Assembly: GCF_900105755.1 (NCBI RefSeq)
Contig: NZ_FNTQ01000001.1
Location: 1 to 64,000 of the forward strand
Origin: Streptomyces sp. Ag109_O5-10
GTDB taxonomy: Bacteria; Actinomycetota; Actinomycetes; Streptomycetales; Streptomycetaceae
Direction of reading: 5' to 3'
Length of the DNA: 64,000 bases
Every line of letters starts with the position of its first letter. Within the stretch, counting starts at the first letter, position 1. A model generated the notes under the pieces. That model was given only the letters and a program-made list of their open reading frames with translations. It was not told the origin of the DNA and made no database searches. Shown here piece after piece: positions 42,755 through 52,148 of the stretch. Made by a program: the position numbers and the translations under genes.

Positions 42755-43357
42755 ATGAAGATCGGAACCCTCGGCGCCGGAACCGTCGCCCAGGCCATCG
42801 CCCGCCACGCCGTGGCCCACGGCCACCAGGTCGTCCTGAGCAACAGCCGCGGCCCCGCCTCCCTGGCCCGCCTCGCCGACGAAATCGGACCGCTCGCCCA
42901 GGCCGGCACCCCGCAGGAAGCCGCCGCGGCGGAACTCGTCGTGCTCGCAGTCGGCTGGCCCCAGATCCCGGACGCGGTAGCCGGCCTGCCTCCCTTCGAC
43001 GGGCGCATCGTCATCGACGCCACCAACCAGTTCGCCTCCCCGCCCCCGCCCATGAAGATCGCCGACCTGGGCGAGCTGACCGGCAGCGAACACGTCGCCT
43101 CCCTGCTTCCCGGAGCCCGCGTCGTCAAGGCGTTCAACACCCTCTACGGCCAGTACATCGCCGCCGACCCGCGCCACCGGTCCGGACGCCAGGTGCTGTT
43201 CCTCGCCGGTGACGACGCCGACGCCAAGACCACCGTCAAGGACCTCACCGCCGCCTTCGGCTTCGCCCCCGTCGACCTCGGCTCCTTGCGCGAGGGCGGA
43301 CGCCTCATGCAGCTCGGCGGCCCGCTCTCCGGCCTCCACGCCCTCAAACAGGACTGA
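42755..43357 (+). CDS. NADPH-dependent F420 reductase-like protein
   Basis: The 200-aa product starts MKIGTLGAGTVAQAIARHAV, with GAAGGGC upstream of ATG 42755. The Rossmann motif GAGTVA is followed by VVLSNSRGP, where the NSRG loop typically binds the NADPH phosphate. Further conserved segments are VVLAVGWPQIPDAV, GRIVIDATNQF and VVKAFNTLYGQYIAADPR. It lies 20 bp after the reductase gene. Members reduce coenzyme F420 or act as general NADP-binding reductases; which applies here is not decided by sequence. Confidence 0.9.
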   Translation: MKIGTLGAGTVAQAIARHAVAHGHQVVLSNSRGPASLARLADEIGPLAQAGTPQEAAAAELVVLAVGWPQIPDAVAGLPPFDGRIVIDATNQFASPPPPMKIADLGELTGSEHVASLLPGARVVKAFNTLYGQYIAADPRHRSGRQVLFLAGDDADAKTTVKDLTAAFGFAPVDLGSLREGGRLMQLGGPLSGLHALKQD

Positions 43358-43413
43358 GGCGCCCCGCCCATTCCTCGCTCTCCCCCTATCAACCCCCCAC
43401 AAGGAAGTTGCTC

Positions 43414-44499
43414 ATGACCACCCAGCCCCTGCTCCAGCCCGTCCGCCTCGGCGCCCTGGAACTCCCCAACAGCGTCGTCATGGCCCCCATGACCCGCGCC
43501 CGTGCTCAGAACGCCGAGCTGGCCCCCACCGACCTCCACGCGACCTACTACGCGCAGCGTGCCGGCGCCGGCCTGATCGTCACTGAGGGAACCTGGGTAA
43601 ACGCCGACGCGATCGGTTTCATCCACGCGCCCGGCATCTACACCGAGACGCAGACCGCCGGCTGGGTGAAGGTCACCGAAGCCGTCCACGAGGCCGGCGG
43701 CCGGATCGTCTCCCAGCTCGGCCACCTCGGCGCGGCCTCCCACCCCGACCACCTCGGCGGCCGCCTGCCCGCCGGACCCTCGGCCATCAACCCCGGCGAA
43801 AAGTCCTTCACCCCCTCCGGCCCCAAGGACACCGTCACCCCGCGCGCCTACACCAGCGCTGAGATCGCCGCCACCATCGCCGACTACCGCCACGCGGCCG
43901 AGAACGCCCGCCGCGCCGGCTTCGACGGCGTGGAAATCCACGCCCAGCAGTCCCACTTGATCCCGCAGTTCCTCAACCCGCGTCTCAACCAGCGCACCGA
44001 CGCCTACGGAGGCAGCAGCGAGAAGCGGGCCCGGCTCCTCCTCGACATCCTCGACGCCGTCAGTGACGTGTTCGGCAGCGACCGCGTCAGCGTGAAGATG
44101 TCCCCGGGCTGGAACAACGGGACCACGTTCACCGCGGACGAGGAAGCACTCGCCGACTACGACCAGCTGTTCAAGAAGCTCAACGACAGCAACCTGGCCT
44201 ACCTGCACCTCCTGGGCACCCCCGGCACCATCGAGGAGCGAATCGCCCTCTTCTCCCGCTACCGCGCCCACTACCAGGGCAACATCATCGCCAACCTCGG
44301 CTTCACCCAGGCCCTCGGCAACGAAATCCTCGACCACAAGATCGTCAACGCGGTCTCCTTCGCTGAACCTTTCATCGCCAACCCTGACCTGGTCGAGCGC
44401 TTCGCGCAGGGCCACCCGCTGGCCGACGGCGACCGTGCCACCTACTACGCCGGTCACGCCGAGGGCTACACCGACTACCCCGCCTTCACCGCCAACTGA
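43414..44499 (+). CDS. Old Yellow Enzyme family alkene reductase
   Basis: The product is 361 aa from ATG 43414, with AAGGAAG upstream. OYE motifs are clear: LGALELPNSVVMAPMTRARA (FMN-binding start), VTEGTWVNADAIGF, VSQLGHLGAASHPD, GFDGVEIHAQQSHLIPQFLN with RTDAYGGS, and the C-terminal FMN phosphate region. The substrate His pair of the family (HxxN or HxxH) is altered: GVEIHAQQSHL keeps the first His. Reduction of activated C=C bonds by NADPH is the expected reaction. It is the last gene of the operon and is followed by a strong terminator. Confidence 0.95.
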   Translation: MTTQPLLQPVRLGALELPNSVVMAPMTRARAQNAELAPTDLHATYYAQRAGAGLIVTEGTWVNADAIGFIHAPGIYTETQTAGWVKVTEAVHEAGGRIVSQLGHLGAASHPDHLGGRLPAGPSAINPGEKSFTPSGPKDTVTPRAYTSAEIAATIADYRHAAENARRAGFDGVEIHAQQSHLIPQFLNPRLNQRTDAYGGSSEKRARLLLDILDAVSDVFGSDRVSVKMSPGWNNGTTFTADEEALADYDQLFKKLNDSNLAYLHLLGTPGTIEERIALFSRYRAHYQGNIIANLGFTQALGNEILDHKIVNAVSFAEPFIANPDLVERFAQGHPLADGDRATYYAGHAEGYTDYPAFTAN

Positions 44500-44529
44500 G
44501 CAAGCAATACGTCGACGCAGCGTCGGCGC

Positions 44530-44561
44530 GTGGGGCAGCAGGAAACCTCCTGCTGCCCCAC
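44530..44561. terminator. strong hairpin terminator of the redox operon
   Basis: GTGGGGCAGCAGGA and TCCTGCTGCCCCAC form a perfect 14-bp stem with loop AACC, 31 bp after the Old Yellow Enzyme stop codon. An outer GTCGGCGC/GCGCCGAC pair may extend the structure. The 190 bp up to the IS1380 element hold no gene. Confidence 0.82.
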
Positions 44562-44752
44562 ACCCAACGCAGCGCCGACCAGTTCTCTGAACGCTACTGG
44601 CCCCGAGCCACAGCAAAGGGGACAACACCACAGGTCGGGTACCTGCAGCAGCGAGCCCAGTCCCACAGGTGCCCTGGTTCACCGGTGGCGGTGTGATGGT
44701 CCGCACAGGAGTGTCAGTGGAGAGCCGTCATGTCGATGTCAGCGGCTTAGCA

Positions 44753-46374
44753 CTAGCCTCGCGCCTTCACGACGCGGGCTGTCCAGTAGGTGACCAAGAC
44801 AGCAGAAAGTTCCTCTGACCAGCGAGAATAGGATTGTCCAGGCCCTTTTTCCCGATCCTGTCGGAGGCACTCCAGGTGAAGAAGCGTATCGGGTCGTACC
44901 AGCGTGTCCGCGCTGAGGGCGGCGGTCGTGGGTTGGTCTCGCAGGCCGGGGCCGTGCTGCTGGTGGAGACGGTCCGCAAGTCCGGCCTGGATCAGGCGAT
45001 ATCGACGGCACTGGCACCCTGGCGGAAGTCCCGCGCGGTACACGATCCGGGCAAAGTCCTGTTGGACGTGGCGCTCGCGGTCGCGCTCGGCGGTGACTGT
45101 CTCGCCGATGTCGCCATGTTGCGGGCCGAGCCCGGCATGTTCGGGCCGGTGGCCTCCGACCCGACGGTCTCCCGGCTCGTCGACACCCTCGCCGCTGGCG
45201 GGAACCGTGTGCTGACCGCGATTCGCCAGGCCCGCGAACACGTCCGGAAACTGGCCGGCGACACGGCTCCGGACGCCAGCGGGCAGGTGACCGTGGACCT
45301 GGGCAGTGTCCTGGTGATCTCCCACTCCGACAAGCAGGACGCGGCCGCCACCTGGAAGAAGACCTTCGGGCATCACCCGCTGATGGAATTCGTCGACCAC
45401 GGCACCGGTGGGTCCGGTGAGCCGGGGTGCTGCGAGCTGGAAACGCAGGCAGCAACACAGCCGCCGACCACATCATCACCGCCCAACTGGCCCTGGCTCA
45501 ACTGCCGAAGGCTTACCGGCGCGGCAGGCGGACGCTGATCCGCACCGATTACGGCGGGGCACTCATGAGTTCGTGGGCTGGCTGGCCCAGCGCGGGCGGT
45601 GGCTGTCGTACTCCGTCGGCATGACCATCACCGACGCCATCCACCAAGCCGTACTCGATGCACCGGTATCGGCCTGGACGCCTGCCGTTAAACCCAGCGG
45701 AGACATCCATGACGGCGCCTGCATCGCCGAGATCGCCGGTGACGTGCTGACCGGCTGACCTGAAGGGATGCAACTGATCGTGCGGAAGGAACGGCCCCAC
45801 CCCGGTGCCCAGTTGCGAATCACCGACGCCGACGGCCTACGGCTCACCTGCTTCGCCACCAACTCGGTGGACGTTCCGATCGCCGCGCTCGAACTGCGGC
45901 ACCGCCGACGCGCGAGGCCCGCGCCACCGGCCTGCGCAACCTGCCCCTGCACGACACCGCGCAGAACCAGATCTGGCTGGAGATCGTCCAGATCGCCCTC
46001 GACCTCCTCGCATGGATGCCCATGCTTGCACTGACCAGCGAAACCCTCAGGTGGGAGCCCCTCCACCTCCGGCTCCGCCTCTTCTCCGCCGCCGCCCAGA
46101 TCGTCACCACCGCCCGCCGCCGGCGTCTACGGTTCGCACGCCACTGGCCCTGGACCGGCGTGATCACCGACGCCCTGGCACGGCTCGAAGCCATCCCGAA
46201 CCCCGGCTGACCAGTACATTCCCGTCCCTGCGAGCAGCACCACCCGACCGGAGCCGTGGAACCCGGCGCCCATCCGACGCGAAGGCCGGACCATCAGCCT
46301 GGCCGCCACCAGCCCGAACGACCGAAACGGACCACCGAAGAAACCGTCGGGCCGTCACGAAAGATCGAGGCTAG
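44753..46374 (+). mobile_element. IS1380-family element, decayed
   Basis: The ends carry inverted repeats beginning CTAGCCTCG (44753 and the complement ending at 46374), with partial matches continuing for about 22 bp. Between them lies one transposase gene broken by several frameshifts. No clear target duplication was found (AGCA against AGGA). Size (1.6 kb) is usual for the family. Confidence 0.72.
44876..46210 (+). pseudogene. IS1380-family transposase, frameshifted
   Basis: The GTG start at 44876 after GGAGGCA opens a frame reading KKRIGSYQRVRAEGGGRGLV, VHDPGKVLLDVALAVALGGD and SDKQDAAATWKKTFGHHPLM. It then moves through other frames: LRAGNAGSNTAADHIITAQL, RGRWLSYSVGMTITDAIHQA, MQLIVRKERPHPGAQLRITD and MPMLALTSETLRWEPLHLRL, ending ITDALARLEAIPNPG at 46210. 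At least four shifts and one in-frame stop separate the pieces. All parts of the DDE transposase are still recognisable in order. Confidence 0.85.
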
Positions 46375-46409
46375 AGGAGGGGAAAACGACCCTTTCCGGC
46401 CCCTTCGTG

Positions 46410-47507
46410 CTATGGATTTGGGTTTTGCCAAGAAGGTGGAAGGGTGACCGTCTCAGTAGCGCTGGTGGCGCTGACGGCGTCGAGAAGCCCGATAGGAACT
46501 GGACCCGTCGCGTTATCGAAGGGAACCTGGCCGCCGGAAAACTTCACGTTGCGGAAGGACACCTCGCTGCCGGAGAACGTCGCTCCGGCGAAGCTCACCG
46601 AGCCGCCGTCGAACGTCGCACGGTCGAAGGCCACCACGCCGCCGGAGAAGATGGCACCGTCGAAGGCCACCATGTCGCTGTCGAACGTTGCGTCGCGGAA
46701 GGACACCTCGCCGCCGAAAAACCCCGCGCAGATGAAGAACAACACGCGGCCGGAGATTGACGCGCCTTCGAAGGAGACGGTGCCTTTGGAAAACACGGCG
46801 CCGTGAAAGTCCATGACACCGTCGATGGTGACGCCGGTGAGGTCGAGATTGCAGCCCTGCCAGGAGCGGTGCATGCCTTCGGGTATGCGGTAGTGATCTC
46901 CGATCAGGCGCAGGATCGTATGCCTGACCTCGCGCATTCCGAGGTAGAGGTCTTTTTTGTCCCGGTGGGCAGCGCGCTGCTCCTCGCTGGGCGAGGTTCC
47001 GTCGGGCAGGTTGCCCGGATCGGAGGGGGAGGGCAGCCGCAAGTAGGCGCACAGTACGTCAATGCAGGTCTGGCGCAGGTCTTGTGTGGGTGCGTCGTTG
47101 GCGAGGCCGAACAGGGCGTGCACCCCACCGAGCCGGACGGCTGGGGAGTCCTCACCGAGTTGGGAGACGGCGGTGGTGAACCCCTCCGTGTGCAGTCGGG
47201 TCGCCTCGCGTAAGGCGCCGTCTTCATCGACGCGCTGACGCCGGTAGGCCACGACCAGGGCTACCAGCGCGCCGGATCCAGCGACCACCCCGAAGGACAG
47301 TTTGACCAGGTCGAACAAGGTCGAGGTGGTCAGCTGATGCTCGGGCTTGAGGCCGTGGGCGCCAAGCAAGTTCCAGCCGGTGAGGAAGGCGCCGACAGCG
47401 ACCACGATCGCGGCGGCGAAGATGACGGCGAGAGCGGTCCCGACCGGCCACATGCGTAGTCCGTTCCGGGGACCCCGATACCGAGGACGAGACAAACGGC
47501 GGCTCAT
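46410..47507 (-). CDS. membrane-anchored pentapeptide-repeat protein
   Basis: The product is 365 aa. Two membrane helices lie at about 20-48 and 65-88. A cytoplasmic helical domain (LREATRLHTEGFTTAVSQLG, VRLGGVHALFGLANDAPTQD) is followed from about residue 215 by tandem pentapeptide-like repeats with central Phe or Leu (NLDLTGVTIDG, ATFDSDMVAFDGAIFSGG, ATFDGGSVSFAGATFSGS). These build a right-handed quadrilateral beta-helix. Streptomyces have many such two-helix pentapeptide proteins of unknown role. The C-terminal tail after about 340 is not repetitive. It stands alone between two IS remnants. Confidence 0.88.
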   Translation of the reverse strand: MSRRLSRPRYRGPRNGLRMWPVGTALAVIFAAAIVVAVGAFLTGWNLLGAHGLKPEHQLTTSTLFDLVKLSFGVVAGSGALVALVVAYRRQRVDEDGALREATRLHTEGFTTAVSQLGEDSPAVRLGGVHALFGLANDAPTQDLRQTCIDVLCAYLRLPSPSDPGNLPDGTSPSEEQRAAHRDKKDLYLGMREVRHTILRLIGDHYRIPEGMHRSWQGCNLDLTGVTIDGVMDFHGAVFSKGTVSFEGASISGRVLFFICAGFFGGEVSFRDATFDSDMVAFDGAIFSGGVVAFDRATFDGGSVSFAGATFSGSEVSFRNVKFSGGQVPFDNATGPVPIGLLDAVSATSATETVTLPPSWQNPNP

Positions 47508-48257
47508 GCACGTCAGGACTGCTTCGGCCTTCCACTGGTTGCAATGGGCACTTGGCAGACCGATCGTTCCAGCCCCTCAGCGCGCGTTGTTCTTTACCTC
47601 GCCGGAGGGCGTGAGGTGCCCCGGGACCGGACGTGGCCCCTGGGGTGCGGCGTGACACCGCGGCGTCACCATGAAGGAGCGGTCTGGGCGGGCGCCGCTC
47701 GAACGTTCGTGCCATAAGTGCCGATATCATGTGGGTGGTGTGCCCGAAATGTGCCACCCCGGAAGGATCTGCGATGACCACTGCCGCGCCTCCGCCGCCG
47801 TTCTCGGAACCTGACCCGTCAGCGCTGCTCTGTCGAAGACGGTGATGTCCTCCGGCCGCTGATGAGGATCTCTGAATTCGGCCGGGGCATTCGTTGCCCC
47901 ACTCGCTCCGGCGTTCAACGGAGTGGGGAGTTGCAGCGAGCGTCGCGCACGTTGCCGACTGGAGCCGACCGCTCGCGGAGTGTGCGGGCCATGCCGGCCG
48001 GTCAAAGGTGCCTGCGGCGGCGCTGCGCTGGGCTTCGCCCACCCTGGACAGTCCGTCCCGTCCCTGGACCCAAGGCGGCGTCGTTCAGTCGGTGTGTCCG
48101 GGTTGATGGGGCTTCAGGAGTTGGGGCAGAACACGAGATCGTCGCCGGTGGCTGACGCGGAGGCAGGCAGGGCTTTGGGTGATCATGAGGTGTCGAGTCC
48201 CTGATCACCACGACGGAAGAGCGTGCCTGCCCGTTCATCCGTGCTCATCCCGGGCCT
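47508..48257. other. interval with a possible truncated small gene and inverted repeats
   Basis: At 47774-47845 a 23-codon reading MTTAAPPPPFSEPDPSALL follows a good ribosome site (GGAAGGA), like the 5' end of a Uma2-type gene cut short. GGTGATCA (48178-48185) and TGATCACC (48201-48208) form an inverted pair within outer GGCAGGCA and TGCCTGCC, probably belonging to the end of the ISAs1 remnant that follows. No other gene was found. Confidence 0.4.
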
Positions 48258-48736
48258 GTGGGCCAACTCACCGACGCCGCGCTGCCCATCCCAGACGACT
48301 TCTCCGGCCTGTTGAACTGCCTGGCTCAGGTGCCTAATGACCGGCGGGACCAGGGCCGAAGCCATCCGCTCGCCTTCGTCTTGTCCCTGGCAGCGTGCGC
48401 GGTGCTGGCCGGAGCGAAGTCCTTGGCCGCGATCGCGGAGCGGGCTGCCGACGCCCCGCCACACGTACTGTCCCGATCGGTGGCCCATGCCGGAAGCCGG
48501 AGCGCGGCCCCGTCGCCCCGGCCGAGGCCACCGTGGGCCGTATGGTTCACCACGTCAGGGACATCGCGTATGCCGAGGACACCGCTCGCGTACGCACCGG
48601 CACCGCTCCACGTGCCATGGCATCCCTGCGCAACCTGGCCATCGGTACTCTCCGACCAGACGAACATCGCGCCGCTCGACTCCGCCACCACACCCGCGAC
48701 GCCAGCCGTCCACTGATCACCCTCGGCATCTTGTGA
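48258..48736 (+). pseudogene. ISAs1-family transposase with internal deletion
   Basis: The first part reads [40 protein letters not shown] and [20 protein letters not shown], the ISAs1 N-terminal DUF4338-like/DDE_Tnp_1_assoc region. After about 48530 the sequence jumps, in another frame, to [20 protein letters not shown] and [20 protein letters not shown], the conserved C-terminal end. The catalytic centre between is deleted (about 250 codons). The element is non-autonomous or dead. Confidence 0.85.
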
Positions 48737-48832
48737 TCAACCGGGACACGTCCCCCGAACAACCGAACAACGCGGCCCTGCGGGCCGAGCAGACGTGTGC
48801 CACCGCGCACTCGCTGGGTCCGACCACGAAGG

Positions 48833-49657
48833 TCAGGAGCGGATGAATTCCAGCAGATCCGCGTTGATCGTTGACGCCTCGGTCGTCGGCATGCCGTGCG
48901 GGAAGCCCGGGTAGACCTTCAGCTCGCCGTTGGGCAGCAGCTTGGACGAGAGCAGCGCCGAGTCGTCGATGGGCACGATCTGGTCGTCGTCGCCGTGCAT
49001 GACCAGGACCGGCACCGTGATCTTCGTGAGGTCGTCGGTGAAGTCGGTCTGGGAGAACGCCACGATGCCGTCATAGTGGGCCTTGGCGCTGCCCGTCATG
49101 CCCTGTCGCCACCAGTTGTCGACGATCGCCTCGTCGAATTCGCGTCCCGGACGGTTGAACCCGTAGAACGGGCCGGCCGCCAGCGCGCGGTAGAACACCG
49201 AGCGGTTCGCCGCCAGCTGCGCCTGCAGGTCGTCGAAGACCGCCTTGGGCAGTCCGCCGGGGTTGGCGTCGGTCTGGACCATCAGCGGCGGAACGGCTGC
49301 GATCAGCGCGGCCTTGGCCGCCCGGTCCTGGCCGTGTCGGGCCAAGTAGTGTGCGACCTCACCACCGCCGGTGGAGTGGCCGACGAACACGGCGTCGCGC
49401 AGGTCGAGATGGTCGACCACCGCGGCCAGGTCGTCGGCGTAGTGGTCCATGTCGTGCCCGCTGTCGGTCTGGGTGGAGCGGCCGTGGCCGCGGCGGTCGG
49501 CGGCGACCACGCGGAATCCCTGGTTGAGGAAGAACAGCAGCTGAGGGTCCCAGTCGTCCGACGAGAGCGGCCAACCGTGGCAGAAGACGATGGGCCGGCC
49601 CGAGCCCCAGTCCTTGTAGTGGATGTCGAGGCCGTCGGAGGTGGTGATGGAGGGCAT
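48833..49657 (-). CDS. alpha/beta hydrolase, non-haem chloroperoxidase type
   Basis: The product is 274 aa from ATG 49657, with GGGAGAAG upstream. It starts MPSITTSDGLDIHYKDWGSG, the cofactor-free haloperoxidase group. The oxyanion segment is FCHGWPLSSDDWD, the nucleophile Ser95 lies in FVGHSTGGGE, the acid Asp is in VMHGDDDQIVPID, and the His is in YPGFPHGM. Family members are esterases or perhydrolases; true haloperoxidation is a side reaction. The 450 bp upstream to the next gene hold no recognised gene. Confidence 0.94.
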   Translation of the reverse strand: MPSITTSDGLDIHYKDWGSGRPIVFCHGWPLSSDDWDPQLLFFLNQGFRVVAADRRGHGRSTQTDSGHDMDHYADDLAAVVDHLDLRDAVFVGHSTGGGEVAHYLARHGQDRAAKAALIAAVPPLMVQTDANPGGLPKAVFDDLQAQLAANRSVFYRALAAGPFYGFNRPGREFDEAIVDNWWRQGMTGSAKAHYDGIVAFSQTDFTDDLTKITVPVLVMHGDDDQIVPIDDSALLSSKLLPNGELKVYPGFPHGMPTTEASTINADLLEFIRS

Positions 49658-50106
49658 GCCCGCTTCTCCCTGTCCGTTCGCAGCGATGACATGACAGACG
49701 CCGTCGATCCGCTCTGTCATTGAGTGCGCTCGCGCGGTTCGCCGCATTGCGGTTCACCGCGACAAGCGCTTTCGAACACCTTGTCAGTCCCGTACGGCTC
49801 GGAGGGAACCAGCGCCCCCCGCTGTGCACGGCACGCACAACAGGGTTCACTTCTCGCACACTGCGCTGCGCCGGCCGGCACCTACCATGTGATCCGCATG
49901 GGACACCGCAGTGACCGTCGGCCTCGAAGACCCGGCCGGGCACACGGTGTTGTGCCCCATCGGGATGTGCCGACGTGGCAGCCGTCCACGCCACGAGGAG
50001 TGCGGGGTGTACGAGACGGCACCTCCCATGTCGACGAACCGCCGCAGATCGGGATTCCCTGCCGGTGCGCGCTGCGCTCCGCCCCCACCAAGGAGTGATG
50101 CCCCTC
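49658..50106. other. divergent intergenic region without a recognised gene
   Basis: This separates the hydrolase (minus strand) and the isomerase-like gene (plus strand). Readings here are proline- and arginine-rich and look like shadows. No clear palindrome was seen. It should contain both promoters. Confidence 0.5.
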
Positions 50107-50910
50107 ATGACTGTTGCGGGAATGAAAGGCTTTCACCTGGCGACGCAGGATCTGCTCCTCGTCGCCAGCACTCTCGACGACGCCAGCTGGAACCTGCCCA
50201 GCGGTGCCGCGGGCTGGCGGGTCAAGGACGTGTTCACGCACGCCGGACAGCTCATCTCGCTGCTGGTGTCTGCCGTGCAGGGGACGTTGCGGTATCCGGA
50301 TCCGCCGCTCGGGATCGAGCGGCTCAACGAGGTGCTGGTCGACGCCGTCAGGGAGCAGTCGCCCGCCGCAACCGTCGACTTCCTCCGAGTCCAGTCGGAG
50401 CTCGCCTTCCCCGTGTTCGACAGTCTCCAGGACGAGCCGGCGGCATCGTCCACCGCGCAGTTGCTCGACCTCGGCGTATACGAGCTGCACGCCATCCCGG
50501 ACATGTTCTGTTTCGACTTCGCGACCCACCTGCGCTTCGACCTGCTCGGTCCCCGCGGGCCGCTGGACGCCGATGTGCCGCCCATGGACGAGGACCGGAT
50601 GGAGCCCTCCGTCCACTGGCTGCTGGGCGGCATCCCGAAGATGCAGCGCAACCTGCACCGCTCGCTCCTCGCGCCGTTGGCACTCGATCTGACGGGCCCG
50701 GCGTCGACCCGTGTCGTCCTTCACCGCGTCGGGGACATGATCCTCGTCGAGGACCCCGCCACCGCACCGGCCCCGGCGGCTCAGGTGACGTCGTCCACGT
50801 TCGATTTCCTCGCCTGGTCGACCACCCGTATCCCCTGGCGTGAGGGGACCGAGGTGACCGGGGATACCGCTGTCGCCGCCGCTTTCCTCGACGAGCTGAA
50901 CCTGATCTGA
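50107..50910 (+). CDS. mycothiol-dependent maleylpyruvate isomerase/DinB-like family protein
   Basis: The product is 267 aa from ATG 50107; an ATG three codons earlier (50098) is only 2 nt from the AAGGAG site and seems too close. The N-terminal four-helix metal-binding domain shows SWNLPSGAAGWRVKDVFTHA (metal-ligand His) and LLDLGVYELHAIPDMFCFDF (second His). The C-terminal part (about 160-265) looks like the SCP2-type partner domain. The actual substrate is not known; many members are mycothiol S-transferases. It converges on the AraC regulator at 50972. Confidence 0.85.
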   Translation: MTVAGMKGFHLATQDLLLVASTLDDASWNLPSGAAGWRVKDVFTHAGQLISLLVSAVQGTLRYPDPPLGIERLNEVLVDAVREQSPAATVDFLRVQSELAFPVFDSLQDEPAASSTAQLLDLGVYELHAIPDMFCFDFATHLRFDLLGPRGPLDADVPPMDEDRMEPSVHWLLGGIPKMQRNLHRSLLAPLALDLTGPASTRVVLHRVGDMILVEDPATAPAPAAQVTSSTFDFLAWSTTRIPWREGTEVTGDTAVAAAFLDELNLI

Positions 50911-50971
50911 CGCCTGGGCTCCGGCTTTGCGGTGTCGCGCACGACGGCCCCTGGGTCCGCTGACGGTCCGT

Positions 50972-51913
50972 TCAGTGCTTTCGCCATTCGCTGGGGGACA
51001 TGCCGTATTCGGCTCGGAATGCGCGGCTGAAGCTGGACAGGTCGGAGAAGCCGTGGCGTCGTGCGACAGCACCGACGGCCACGGCGGCGTCGGCGGCGAG
51101 GGCCTGCCTGCACGCTTCGAGGCGGCGGGTGCGGATCCAGTCGGCGAGACTGATGCCGCTTGCGGCAAGCACCTTGTACAGATAGCGCACCGAGATGTGG
51201 TGCGCGGCTGCGATCTGCTCGGCGGACAGGCCAGGGTCGTGGAGGTGCCGGCGGGCGTATTCAAGGATGCGCATCTGCAGGGTGGCGGCCATGGGCTCGG
51301 CCGCTAACTCGTCGGCCCGCAGATGGGTCGCGATCACGGCGCGGATGAGTTCGATGCTCGGGTGACCGACGAGGTCGGCGTTGACCGCGGTGGTCAGGGC
51401 GGGATCGGCGGCCAGTCGGCGCAGATAGTCGTGGGTCAGCGAGGTCACCGGGTGCCCCGGGCCCAGCTTGACCGCGCACGCCGCGCGGATCATGTCGTGC
51501 GGCATCGCCAGCGCCGAATGCGGTATTCGGAAGAAGTTGCCGGTCATGCCGGTGTCGTTCAGCAGTGTGTAGGGGGACGTGGAGTCGTACATGACCAGTT
51601 CGCCGGGCCGGAGCACCGCTTCCCGGTCGTGTTGGAGGACCATGCTCGACCCGGAGAGCTGCACGTTGATGAAAATGCTCGGTTCCATCGAGTCACGGGC
51701 CAAGGCGGTAGTGCGTTCCACCCGCAGGGCGGTGGTACGTCCCGCGCAGACGGTCAGGTCGCCCAGGTCCGTGACGACGCCATGCGCGGCCACCGACCGT
51801 CGGTGCCCGGGCCAGTGCAGTTCGATCGGCACCATCGTCGCGCCGAGCGCCTCGTGGACGAACTCGGCACGATCACGCTCTTCGACCTCATCGGTGTTCA
51901 GAATGACGGGCAT
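50972..51913 (-). CDS. AraC family transcriptional regulator
   Basis: The product is 313 aa from ATG 51913, with GAAAGG upstream. Residues 1-200 form an AraC_binding_2-type sensor domain (RAEFVHEALGATMVPIELHW; SIFINVQLSGSSMVLQHDRE; PGELVMYDSTSPYTLL). Residues 210-310 form the double HTH (LSAEQIAAAHHISVRYLYKV; ISLADWIRTRRLEACRQALA; GFSDLSSFSRAFRAEYGMSP). No target is evident; the nearby TetR and isomerase-like genes are candidates. The 235 bp upstream to the TetR gene contain no other gene. Confidence 0.93.
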   Translation of the reverse strand: MPVILNTDEVEERDRAEFVHEALGATMVPIELHWPGHRRSVAAHGVVTDLGDLTVCAGRTTALRVERTTALARDSMEPSIFINVQLSGSSMVLQHDREAVLRPGELVMYDSTSPYTLLNDTGMTGNFFRIPHSALAMPHDMIRAACAVKLGPGHPVTSLTHDYLRRLAADPALTTAVNADLVGHPSIELIRAVIATHLRADELAAEPMAATLQMRILEYARRHLHDPGLSAEQIAAAHHISVRYLYKVLAASGISLADWIRTRRLEACRQALAADAAVAVGAVARRHGFSDLSSFSRAFRAEYGMSPSEWRKH

Positions 51914-52148
51914 CACGCCGACCTTTCGACCCTCCCGCCGGAAACGTACAGGAACTGACCAGGGACGGCGCCGAACTCCCGCCTCTTCACCGGCCGTTGT
52001 GACTGACCGGGACACCCAGGCTGAGCCGGCCCGACGCCCGGCTCTCGATGGCAGGTCCGGCCGCTCAGGATCCCGGGACGAGCAGCCGTCGTGGATGAGC
52101 ACCGCCCCGAGACGGCGCCATCGCAGACCGGCCCGGACCTGCCAGGAG

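Noticed and set aside
43144..44706. 520-codon minus-strand reading opposite the Old Yellow Enzyme
   Set aside because: Antisense shadow with a valine/glycine-rich sequence and no domain.
48178..48208. GGTGATCA/TGATCACC inverted pair as an operator
   Set aside because: It lies at the edge of an ISAs1 remnant and is better explained as part of the element end.
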